Assembly (NCBI GenBank): GCA_021646415.1
Contig: SOEU01000001.1
Coordinates: 372,001 to 436,000, forward strand
DNA from: Candidatus Brocadia sp.
GTDB lineage: Bacteria; Planctomycetota; Brocadiia; Brocadiales; Brocadiaceae
Direction of reading: 5' to 3'
Length of the DNA: 64,000 bases
Part shown: one piece after another, positions 8,519-17,100 of the stretch
Position numbering within the stretch: position 1 is the stretch's first letter
Layout of the letters: each line of letters begins with the position of its first letter
Notes under the pieces: model-generated
Database searches by the model: none
Told to the model about the DNA's origin: nothing
The model's input: the letters and a program-made list of their open reading frames with translations, nothing else
Made by a program: the position numbers and the translations under genes

Positions 8519-8740
8519 TCACAGGTCGTTAAATTCTTCTATAGTAAGGTCTGCTTGACGTATCAATTTGCGAAGCAAACCAGGACCGAGTTCGCTATGT
8601 TGAGGTATGGATAATGTCCACTGATAGCCGGGTTTTGTTAGCATTATATGAGAACCTTTTTGCCGAACCGCAGACCATCCTGCTTTTTTAAACTTTTGGA
8701 CAGCTTCTGCTCCTGAACAGAGTTTCAGACGCTTACTCAT
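8519..8740 (-). CDS. hicA: HicA-type mRNA interferase toxin
   Basis: A 73-residue HicA/YcfA protein with a double-stranded-RNA-binding-like fold: AVQKFKKAGWSAVRQKGSHI carries the catalytic His in the GSH motif (about residue 31), and the C-terminus has the usual helix ending TIEEFNDL. It cleaves mRNA when free. Its start codon overlaps the last base of the upstream antitoxin gene. Here the antitoxin gene precedes the toxin (hicB-hicA), the less common order that is nonetheless well known. Confidence 0.85.
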   Translation of the reverse strand: MSKRLKLCSGAEAVQKFKKAGWSAVRQKGSHIMLTKPGYQWTLSIPQHSELGPGLLRKLIRQADLTIEEFNDL

Positions 8741-8940
8741 TATACGGCAACTTCAACAAGATTATCAGAGTCAAACGACTGTTTGGACTCCATTACTTCA
8801 AGCCATCCTTCAACAGCCTCCTTTATGTTGGCAATGGCTTCTTCCTGGGTTTTTCCTTGAGAAAGACAACCTGGAAGTGCGGGAACCTCCGCTACATAAT
8901 ATCCTGCTTCATCCTGTTCAACTATCACACGTAATTTCAC
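8740..8940 (-). CDS. hicB: HicB-type antitoxin
   Basis: A 66-residue HicB protein with the partial RNase H-like fold: VIVEQDEAGYYVAEVPALPG, then LSQGKTQEEAIANIKEAVEG. It neutralises the HicA encoded immediately downstream. The short form has no obvious C-terminal DNA-binding domain, so operator binding is uncertain. The ATG follows AAGGAG within a few bases. It is first gene of a two-gene operon; no clear promoter was picked out in the 230 bases up to htpG. Confidence 0.85.
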   Translation of the reverse strand: MKLRVIVEQDEAGYYVAEVPALPGCLSQGKTQEEAIANIKEAVEGWLEVMESKQSFDSDNLVEVAV

Positions 8941-9170
8941 AAAATCTCCTTATTCAGGCTTAAATCTATGTTCGTGATCCCGACGATCTGTGTTTATCGG
9001 TTTCAACATCTAAAACAAGAATTCTTATTTTGGTGAATCTGAGCCGTATTTTGTGGGCAAATATTAGATAAGTCAAACTTTATATATGTTTTGCTAATTT
9101 GTCATCAATAAAGATTTGTCCCCTTTTGCCTTATCCCCCCTTTCATGAAAGCAAAATTATTCTCGTAACA

Positions 9171-11081
9171 CTAAACAATAATCCTCTTCCCTTCCCCAAG
9201 CGTCGCTTTTGTCAATTCTTCCAAAAGCTCATTCAGGCGGGGGGCCATGGACGTGGGGTCGTAGACGACCCCGTCCTGCATTAATGCATTTTCGAAGAGC
9301 TGGTTTACAATCTTTTCAATTAATGGTTGATGGCTTGGATTCTCATTCATCCTTGCCAGGTTCTGGATCATCCGATGTTTCCGGTTAATCTCCATGATCT
9401 TTTTGGATATCTTATAGTTGCTGTCCACCATCTGGATGAGTTTCTGCACGTGCACGCTGGGTACTCCATCGGGGTTTACAAGACAACATGGGCTGTCGAC
9501 CAGCCGGTTTGATTCCTTAACGTCAATAATCCTGTCCGCCAGAGTTACCTTAATCGTCTTCATAAGATGCTTGAACATCTCCTCATAATTCTGAGGCTCT
9601 TCCGTCGTGTCCACAATCTTCTTGTCGCTATCCTTCAGCAAGTCCAGATTTGCCTGGTCGGCCGAACGGATGGGTTTCTTTTCGAATTCATGAAGTCCGG
9701 AGAGGAGAAATTCGTCATTCGGGTCTGTTAAATACAGCACCTCTATGTCTTTTTTCCTGAATATTTCCAAATAAGGGCTTTTTTCCATCGTTTCACGGTT
9801 TACCGCCGTTATGTAATAAACTTCTTTCTGGTCTGGTTTCATCCTGTCTATGTACTCTTTGAGAGAAAGAAGCTCGTCGGGACTCTTGCACATGGAGGAA
9901 TTGAACCTCATCAACTGCGCTAAGGTATCCTTATTTTCAAAATCAAAGTGCACTCCTTCTTTCAGAATCCTCCCGAATTGTCTCCAGAAGGTTTCATATT
10001 TTTCCTTCTCGTTCTTCGCCATATCCTGTAAGAGCGTCAACACTTGTTTCACGAGGATACTCTTCATCTTGTGGATTATCCTGTTGTCCTGAAACGTTTC
10101 TCGTGAAATATTTAAAGGAATATCGGCAGAGTCTACCACGCCGTGGATAAACCTCATATACTCGGGCAAAAGCATTTTACAGTCAGATTGGATCAGGATT
10201 TTATTGGAGTATAGATGAACTCCGTGTTCCAATTTTTTAAAGCCGTATGTTTCATAATTTGTGGAGGGGCAATACATTATGCTGGAAAACTGGATTGGCG
10301 CCTCGGCAGAGGTGTGTAAATGGAAAAGAGGGGTATCTTCTGTGTTTGAGATAAATTTGTAAAACTCGTTATATTGTTCCTCGGTAATATTCTTTTTGGG
10401 TTCTTTCCAGATGGCCGTAATCTGATTAGCCCTTTCACCACAGACCATGATGGGGAAGCTTACAAAGTTCGAGTATTTTTTAATGATAGATTGGATCCTG
10501 GACTTTTCAATATACTCTTTTTCATCATCTTTCAGATGAACTACAATATCGGTTCCCCGTCGTTCTTTTTCGATGGGATTTAAAAAATATTTTCCAGTAC
10601 CATCTGAATGCCATTCAAATGCAGGTTCATCCTTTTTATAAGATTTTGTTCTGATCCTGACCTCATCGGCAACCATAAATACAGAATAAAAACCAACACC
10701 AAATTGACCTATTATGTTTGAATCTTTCTTGGCCTGTTCCGATAGGTTTGCTATAAATTCCAGTGACCCCGATTTTGCAATAGTTCCTACGTTTTGAATA
10801 ATTTCATCCTTCGCCATTCCAATGCCGGTGTCACTGATCGTTAATGTCTTATTTTTTTCATCTACATCTATGTTGATTTCGAGAGGCAAGTCTTTTCCTT
10901 CGTAATCCGGATTTGTGAGGGAGTAATATCGGATCTTGGTCAGTGCATCGGAGGCATTGGAGATGAGTTCCCTCAAAAAAACCTCCTTATGCGTATAAAG
11001 GGAGTGTGAAAGGATGTTTAATAACTTCTTTATCTCCGCTTGAAACTCAAAACCCTCTTCATGTTTCATTTTTTCAGTCAT
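9171..11081 (-). CDS. htpG: Molecular chaperone HtpG (bacterial Hsp90)
   Basis: A full-length 636-residue cytosolic ATP-dependent chaperone. The N-terminal GHKL ATPase domain (about 1-230) shows the N box (LRELISNASDALTKIRY), the G1 box (DTGIGM) and the G2 box (GQFGVGFYSVF). The middle domain (about 240-500) has the conserved ISRETFQ arginine loop, and the C-terminal dimerisation domain ends at about 636. Bacterial HtpG lacks the eukaryotic MEEVD tail, as here. Monocistronic, with no partner genes beside it. Confidence 0.97.
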   Translation of the reverse strand: MTEKMKHEEGFEFQAEIKKLLNILSHSLYTHKEVFLRELISNASDALTKIRYYSLTNPDYEGKDLPLEINIDVDEKNKTLTISDTGIGMAKDEIIQNVGTIAKSGSLEFIANLSEQAKKDSNIIGQFGVGFYSVFMVADEVRIRTKSYKKDEPAFEWHSDGTGKYFLNPIEKERRGTDIVVHLKDDEKEYIEKSRIQSIIKKYSNFVSFPIMVCGERANQITAIWKEPKKNITEEQYNEFYKFISNTEDTPLFHLHTSAEAPIQFSSIMYCPSTNYETYGFKKLEHGVHLYSNKILIQSDCKMLLPEYMRFIHGVVDSADIPLNISRETFQDNRIIHKMKSILVKQVLTLLQDMAKNEKEKYETFWRQFGRILKEGVHFDFENKDTLAQLMRFNSSMCKSPDELLSLKEYIDRMKPDQKEVYYITAVNRETMEKSPYLEIFRKKDIEVLYLTDPNDEFLLSGLHEFEKKPIRSADQANLDLLKDSDKKIVDTTEEPQNYEEMFKHLMKTIKVTLADRIIDVKESNRLVDSPCCLVNPDGVPSVHVQKLIQMVDSNYKISKKIMEINRKHRMIQNLARMNENPSHQPLIEKIVNQLFENALMQDGVVYDPTSMAPRLNELLEELTKATLGEGKRIIV

Positions 11082-11235
11082 ACATTACTCCTGAATTAAA
11101 TGGACTCACATTCTCTTTATTTTATCTGCACATGCAATCAAACTTTAAAAATAACAAATCCGCAAGAGATTGTCAATACCATCACAGGTCTCTGATATTC
11201 CCAAATTCCAGCCCAAAACAATGTCTGATTCTTGC

Positions 11236-11264
11236 TTGACACGATAAACGTATCGTGATACACT
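11236..11264 (+). promoter_or_regulatory. Promoter with embedded inverted repeat upstream of glyQ
   Basis: TTGACA (11236-11241), 17 bp, then TACACT (11259-11264). Between the boxes lies ACGATA-AACG-TATCGT (11241-11256), a 6-bp inverted repeat that could be a repressor site. It lies about 140 bases before the GTG of glyQ. No T-box specifier or GGTGG antiterminator motif was seen in the leader; the rest of 11082-11406 is featureless. Confidence 0.6.
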
Positions 11265-11406
11265 CCGAACTACCTGATTTAGAATGCGTGTAAGATGGAG
11301 GAAAATGGGTGAACGGGGGAGAATATAAGAAAAATAATTAATCCTAACTATGTTTTCCTATCCCCTTTTTCTTTTTTTCAGCACAGTTTGTTAGAACAGG
11401 ACTCCC

Positions 11407-12303
11407 GTGACTTTTCAGGAAATTATCTTAAAACTGCAAAACTATTGGTCTGATTATGGTTGTGTAATATGGCAGCCCTACGATAGTGAAAAGGGTGCCG
11501 GGACATTTAACCCTGCAACATTTCTCAGGGCATTAGGACCTGAACCATGGAAATGCGCTTATGTGGAACCTTCCCGGCGTCCAACCGATGGCCGGTACGG
11601 GGAAAATCCCAATAGACTGCAACATTACTACCAATTCCAGGTAATAATAAAACCAGCTCCTGATGACGCCCAGGATATCTATTTAAACAGTTTAAGGTTT
11701 TTGGGAATTGATCTTGTTAAACACGACGTGCGGTTTGTCGAAGATGACTGGGAATCACCCACCCTTGGTGCTACCGGCCTTGGCTGGGAGGTATGGCTGG
11801 ATGGGATGGAGGTCACCCAGTTTACCTACTTCCAACAAGTGGGTGGTTTTGAACTCGAGCCTATTACACTGGAACTTACCTATGGACTCGAACGCATCGC
11901 CATGTTTATCCAGAAAAAAGAATCTGTTTTCGACCTTGAATGGGTCAAAGGCTGTACCTACGGAGATATTCATAAACAGGATGAAGTCCAATTCTCCACC
12001 TATAATTTTACCGTTGCAGATACTGCCATGCTTTTTCAACTCTTCGAATTATTTGAGAAGGAATGCCGGCGGCTCATAAAAGAGGGATTGGTTCTGCCCG
12101 CCTATGATTATGTCTTAAAATGCTCACATACCTTTAATATGCTGGATGCCCGCGGGGCTATTGGGGTCACACAACGTACCGGTTATATTGGAAGGGTACG
12201 GAATCTTGCCCGTTGTTGTGCAGAAAGCTATGTCCAGTTACGCGAGGCATTGCATTGGCCACTATTGAAGGATAAACTAGTCGCACCAATTTACCACTGC
12301 TAG
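11407..12303 (+). CDS. glyQ: Glycyl-tRNA synthetase alpha subunit
   Basis: A 298-residue class II synthetase catalytic subunit that activates glycine and charges tRNA-Gly as an alpha2beta2 enzyme. Near the N-terminus it shows [16 protein letters not shown] and [14 protein letters not shown], then the class II motif 2 region [19 protein letters not shown], and near the C-terminus [17 protein letters not shown]; length is normal for GlyQ. The start is GTG at 11407, the only in-frame start matching the conserved MTFQEII N-terminus. The beta subunit gene glyS is not next to it and must lie elsewhere. Confidence 0.96.
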   Translation: MTFQEIILKLQNYWSDYGCVIWQPYDSEKGAGTFNPATFLRALGPEPWKCAYVEPSRRPTDGRYGENPNRLQHYYQFQVIIKPAPDDAQDIYLNSLRFLGIDLVKHDVRFVEDDWESPTLGATGLGWEVWLDGMEVTQFTYFQQVGGFELEPITLELTYGLERIAMFIQKKESVFDLEWVKGCTYGDIHKQDEVQFSTYNFTVADTAMLFQLFELFEKECRRLIKEGLVLPAYDYVLKCSHTFNMLDARGAIGVTQRTGYIGRVRNLARCCAESYVQLREALHWPLLKDKLVAPIYHC

Positions 12304-12330
12304 ACATGGAATCTCACAGAAATGAATCTG

Positions 12331-12350
12331 TAGGGGCACGGTGCCCCTTC
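12331..12350. repeat. GTAGGGGC-type palindrome
   Basis: GGGGCAC-G-GTGCCCC (12333-12347) preceded by TA. Same family as the palindromes at 25605-25698 and 26356-26379. It lies between the convergent ends of glyQ and mnmE, where it may also act as a weak bidirectional terminator. Confidence 0.5.
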
Positions 12351-12400
12351 TGGCGATCCAATATGATTCCGTAAAAATTCGTGATAAATATTTCGATCTA

Positions 12401-13858
12401 TTAAGGCCCCTTTAAACATGAAGTAAAAATGGCTTTCAGTTCATTGATTACTTGAAGCGCCCTATTGGTACTGCCTCTTTCAATCAAACATTCTATTTCT
12501 TGTTTAATCAGGACATTGGCTTTTGTCATCAATAGATACTGCCTTCTATTAAATACTACCGGCCTCATGGGGTTGTATTCTGTATCAAATTCCTCTACAA
12601 GCCTCGTGTATAATTCTTCAAACCCATCCTTCTTCACGGCAGATATGCAACATACTGACTGCCGAAGCGCGGATTCGATTCTGAGCCTGTCTAATTTTAC
12701 AGGCAGGTCACATTTGTTCACTACAGGTGTAATTGCATTCATATTTCCTCTTTGGTGCAGATTGTCAAAATTTTCTGTCTTCAACCATAGGTTTAAGGTA
12801 TTCAGGATCTCCTCATCCTCTTGATCAAAAGACCTGGAATTATCAAACATCGCAATAACTTTATCGGAACGATGAAGTTGTTCCAGCGTCAATTCTATGC
12901 TCATAACCTCCAGTTTATCGCTCGTATCCCGCATACCTGCTGTATCCACAAGCTCAAAGGGAATACCCTCGACCGAAATAAACTCGCTCACATAATCCCG
13001 CGTCGTCCCTGGCTCATGATGGACAAGCATCCGCTCTTCCCCAAGGAGGGTATTTATAATGGTCGATTTACCTACGTTGGGTTTGCCCAGAATTATCAAA
13101 ACTTGCGGGGTGGTCAGCGCCATACCCAAAGAAGCCGTTTTCAACAAGCTCTCAATATGTGCTAGCAGGGCAGAAACTAACACACTATTCTCATCCGACA
13201 ATCCCCCCCCGCACCCCTTTTTCAAAGGAAGAATATTTGAAATCTCTTTTTTGCAAGGTGGGATTAAAGGGGATTTTTCCTCTTCTTTGTGTTGGTCTGT
13301 GTACGAAATTGTTCCATGGTGAGAGGACTCTTTGTACAAGGCTTGCCTGATTTTTTCAATGATCTCTAACCCTTTTTTGAGTGCTTCCGACAGTGCTCCT
13401 GCATTTTGATCCAGTAAGACCTTCATACCTAACCTGGTCCGTGCCCGGACAACCTCCAGAAGTGCCTCCTTCTGGATAAAATCCATCTTGTTATTTTCAC
13501 AGGACTGCAATAGCAACTCATCCCATTCAACACACACAGCACCTGCAAACTTTAGGCATTCATAGATACGCATCAGAACGCGGATACCACCGTGACAATT
13601 TACTTCTACTACATCTTCCCCGGTAAAACTATCCCCTTTCTTTACTATATTTACAATAACCTCGTCAATCCTTTGCCCCCCACCAAAAATATGTCCGTAA
13701 TAAAACTTATGACTAGTGGCTCTGCGAAGATCGTCAATCCCTTTTCCTCGAAATACATTATTGACGACACTCAAAGCGTCCGGACCAGACACAATAGCCT
13801 TACCAATGCCACCTTCACCCAAAGGAGTAACAATTGAGGCTATGGTTTTATATTCCAT
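12401..13858 (-). CDS. mnmE: MnmE/TrmE-family tRNA-modification GTPase, divergent
   Basis: An MnmE-like protein of about 485 residues with the N-terminal folate-binding domain (IVTPLGEGGIGKAIVSG), helical domain and an inserted G domain with all GTPase motifs: GKPNVGKS, EPGTTRD, DTAGMRDT and NKCD. MnmE with MnmG modifies the wobble uridine of tRNAs. It is unusual in two ways. The C-terminus reads AIFTSCLKGP instead of the family's FCIGK. The GEFTKRAFLNGK region is replaced by WDELLLQSCENNK. An in-frame insert (about 13195-13285, KSPLIPPCKKE... ) derives from a repeat. The ATG at 13858 fits the family's N-terminus; upstream in-frame ATGs at 13894 and 13936 are possible but add atypical residues. 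Confidence 0.8.
   Translation of the reverse strand: MEYKTIASIVTPLGEGGIGKAIVSGPDALSVVNNVFRGKGIDDLRRATSHKFYYGHIFGGGQRIDEVIVNIVKKGDSFTGEDVVEVNCHGGIRVLMRIYECLKFAGAVCVEWDELLLQSCENNKMDFIQKEALLEVVRARTRLGMKVLLDQNAGALSEALKKGLEIIEKIRQALYKESSHHGTISYTDQHKEEEKSPLIPPCKKEISNILPLKKGCGGGLSDENSVLVSALLAHIESLLKTASLGMALTTPQVLIILGKPNVGKSTIINTLLGEERMLVHHEPGTTRDYVSEFISVEGIPFELVDTAGMRDTSDKLEVMSIELTLEQLHRSDKVIAMFDNSRSFDQEDEEILNTLNLWLKTENFDNLHQRGNMNAITPVVNKCDLPVKLDRLRIESALRQSVCCISAVKKDGFEELYTRLVEEFDTEYNPMRPVVFNRRQYLLMTKANVLIKQEIECLIERGSTNRALQVINELKAIFTSCLKGP
13195..13285. repeat. Intergenic-type repeat inserted in frame in mnmE
   Basis: CCCCCCCCGCACCCCTTTTT, CAAAGG and further on GATTAAAGGGGATTTTTCC form the two arms of a palindromic repeat found widely between genes in many genomes (CCCCCTTTGAAAAAGGGGG-like). 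Here it sits within the mnmE coding sequence, keeps the frame and encodes about 30 extra residues between the helical and G domains. Confidence 0.6.
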
Positions 13859-13953
13859 AAATCCATTTTCTTTTCGTTCATTTGATCTTTCCATAAAATA
13901 AATGATAACAACTATTATCAGCAACGACAATAACACACTTTGTTAAATTTTAC

Positions 13954-13982
13954 TTGACATAGAACATCGGCCATGTTAAATA
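13954..13982 (+). promoter_or_regulatory. Promoter upstream of the second c-di-GMP riboswitch
   Basis: TTGACA (13954-13959) and TAAATA (13977-13982) with 17 bp spacing. Transcription would start near 13990, about 15-20 bases before the aptamer, and read rightwards into the GGDEF-EAL gene. Confidence 0.6.
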
Positions 13983-14004
13983 AGGCCAGTTAAAATAGAA
14001 TATA

Positions 14005-14080
14005 TGAAAGGCATACCCTGAGCAATCAGTGGACTTAAAGAAAAGTGTCTTTATAAATTTAAAACATGAAAGACAGCCTT
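14005..14080 (+). ncRNA. Cyclic di-GMP-I-like riboswitch aptamer, divergent
   Basis: It parallels the riboswitch at 5852-5962: AGGCATACCC, a CTGA-GCAA-TCAG hairpin with a GNRA loop, GGACTTAAAG (consensus GGACGCAAAG), GTGTCT, a short AT-rich P3 and closing GACAGCC. The ligand-contacting G and A positions are kept but the CG in GACGC is TT, so affinity or ligand may differ. The downstream gene encodes a GGDEF-EAL protein, which would give c-di-GMP feedback. Confidence 0.72.
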
Positions 14081-14130
14081 ACTATCGAAAATTGTCATTG
14101 AAACATTTTTCGATAGTAAGGCTTTTTTGT
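14076..14130 (+). terminator. Intrinsic terminator of the second riboswitch
   Basis: GCCTTACTATCGAAAA (14076-14091) pairs perfectly with TTTTCGATAGTAAGGC (14107-14122), followed by TTTTTTGTTTT. The 5' arm overlaps the last bases of the aptamer, and the gene start follows 65 bases later. Confidence 0.82.
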
Positions 14131-14194
14131 TTTCAGTGTCTTTCAAAGGCAGACACAGACATTAAATTAGGCTTACTGCAGAGAAGTGAAAACT

Positions 14195-17100
14195 ATGAAA
14201 TTCATGATCATCGATAATCACCGGGATGACCGCGAACGGATTAAGCAGGTACTCCAAAAAGAATTTTACGGATTAGAGTTTTTGGAAGTGGTAAGGCGAG
14301 AAGATTTTGATGAGGCAATCGTTCGGGGCTACTCCGATGTGGTGCTCACCGACTACCTCCTGGACTGGGCAGACGGTTTATGGATTCTCAGGATAATGAA
14401 AGAGCGGTTTTCTGACATACCCGTGATCATGGTTACTGATACCGGTAACGAAGAAATTGCCGTGGCGGGGATGAAGTCCGGTTTGAGTGACTATGTTCTC
14501 AAGAGGAATTTGTACCGTTTGCCTGTTGCCGTAAAGGAAAGCCTTGAGAAAATTACCCTGAGCAGGAAGTGTGATGAGGCCAACAAGCAATTGAAGGCTT
14601 CTGAAGAACGCGGCCATGACATCTCCAAATACAGCTCCGACTTTGCATACGACTTCCGCGTTGAGACTGGCGGCTCACTTGTATGCGAATGCGTGACTGA
14701 AGCCTTTGTTTATACCACCGGGTATACACCGAAAGAACTGGACGAGCGCGGCGGTTTGATTAGCCTCATTCATCCTGCAGATATGCCTATCTTCTTACAG
14801 CACCGCGATAGCCTGTTTTCTGGTCGGTCTAACATCAGTGAATTTCGTATCATCACGAAAAGCGGTGAGATACGATGGTTGCGTGATTATGCTCAACCCG
14901 TATGGAGCGAGACACACGGCCGAACTATCCACATCTATGGCACAGCGCAGAATATTACAGGATATAAGCAGTATGCGGAAACATTACGAGACGTTGAAAC
15001 AAAATACCGAAATCTCATCGAAACTGCTCATGATGCTATTTTTATAGCCGATGCAGAATCCGGAAGAATTATCGATACCAATAAAAGGGCAGAAAACTTG
15101 CTTGGGTATTCTCGCGAAGAGATTGTCGGCATGCATCAAACACAACTTCATCCTAAAGAAGAAGTAATGCATTATGCGAAGATCTTTGAAGAACACGTTA
15201 GCGGGAGTATGGCTTTTATTAAAGACCTGTACGCTTGTCATAAAAATGGTCGTAAAATACCTATTGAAATAAATGCCAGTGTTGCGCTTTTAGGTGATAA
15301 GAAGATCGTTCAGTGTGTTTTTAAAGACATTACCGAACGCAGGCAAGCCGAAGAGTGTATTCGACTCTATGCAGAAATCTTGAATAATATCCAGATTGGC
15401 CTGGTCGCCTGGCATCTGGAAAATATTGACGATATACAAACCTGCAAACTTATCGCCGCCAATACTGCCGCGGCGCAATTTACCGGCGTGGCAATGGGGG
15501 GGCTTATTGGAAAGACTATGGCTGAGAGTTTTCCTGCCCTTATGAAGACAGAAGTCCCAAAGGTATATGCCGAAGTTATCCGTTCCGGGAAAATAAGAGA
15601 ATTAAAAGAAAACCATTTTGTCGATACGGGTAATTTTAAAAGTGTCTTATCCGTTAAGGCCTTTCCCCTTTCGAATAACTGTGTGGGTGTCGCATTTGTG
15701 GATATAACCGAAAGCGAGAGGATTCATGAAGAAGTGAAAATATTTAAGATGCTCTTCTCGGAGGTAAGAGACCTCGCGTACATTTGCGATACGCAGGGTA
15801 ACATCCTATATGTAAATAAGATATTTGAAAAATTTACTGGCCATAAACCAGAAGAATTTATAGGAAGGTCATTCTCGCCTCTTTTTGATGAGGAAAACCT
15901 GAAAAAAGCAATGGATGCCCACACAAAAACGGTAAAAGGGGAAAGCCTTCAATTTGAACTCTATTTCAAAAACACTGGAATAGTATGTGAATATAGAAAT
16001 TTTCATCTGAGAGATGGGAAAGGAAATATTATCAGGACTATAGGTATTGCAAGGGATATTACCGACCGGAAGAAGGCTGAGGAGGAATTGAAAAAATATA
16101 AAATACTCTTCACCGAAATAAGAGACCTTGCCTATATTTGCGATACAAAGGGAAACATTTTATTTGTAAATAAGATATTTGAAAAACTTACCGGACACAA
16201 ATCTGAAAAATTTCTTGGGAAACCCTTCTCGCCTCTTTTTGACGAAAAAAACCTGAAAAATGCGTTGGATGTCTATACAAGAACAGTAAAAGGGGAAAGT
16301 CCGCAATTTGAACTTTCTTTTAAAGATACCGGAATAGTGTGTGAATATAAAAATCTTCCATTGAGAGATGAGCAAGGAAATATCGTTGGGGTTATAGGTG
16401 TTGCCAGAGATGTTACAGAACGTAAGCGGGCGGAAAAGGCGTTACATGAATCTCATGAACGGCTTACCTCAATTTTGGATAGTTTGAATGCATTGGTGTA
16501 TGTTGCGGATATGAAAACCTACGAAATCCTTTATGCAAACAAGTGTTTACGGGATATTTTTGGAGATGTAACAGGTAAAATCTGCTGGCAGACATTTCAG
16601 GCGAATCAGCCGCATCAGTGTGGTTTTTGTACCAATGATAAACTTTTAGATGCGAATGGAAATCCTGCAGGTATATATTCCTGGGAATTTCAGAATACCG
16701 TTAATGGCCGATGGTACACCATTTCCAACAAAGCGATAAAGTGGATAGATGACCGCATTGTTCGGCTTGAAATTGCAACAGATATAACTACACACAAGCA
16801 TGTTGAAGAGGCGCTGCGGGAAGCAAACCAAACTCTTCAGGCGTTAATTCAGGCTTCACCTTTGGCTATTATTGCGCGCGATCCACAGGGAAATGTTACA
16901 ATGTGGAATCTGGCTGCCGAACGCATGTTTGGCTGGAGCAAACAAGAAGTACTTGGCCATATTCTTCCTTATGTTCCCGAAGACAGGCAAGAAGAGTTCA
17001 GTGCATTGCGTGAAAAAATATTGAAAGGAGAGTCGTTTACGGGGATAGAGGTGCGCGGACGAAGACGGAATGACTCTCCGATTGACATTGGAATCTCTGC

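Noticed and set aside
11265-11406. T-box riboswitch in the glyQ leader
   Set aside because: No GGTGG antiterminator motif, specifier loop or terminator hairpin could be found.
14029-14217. 62-codon plus-strand ORF before the GGDEF-EAL gene
   Set aside because: It covers the riboswitch and terminator; the composition is not protein-like.
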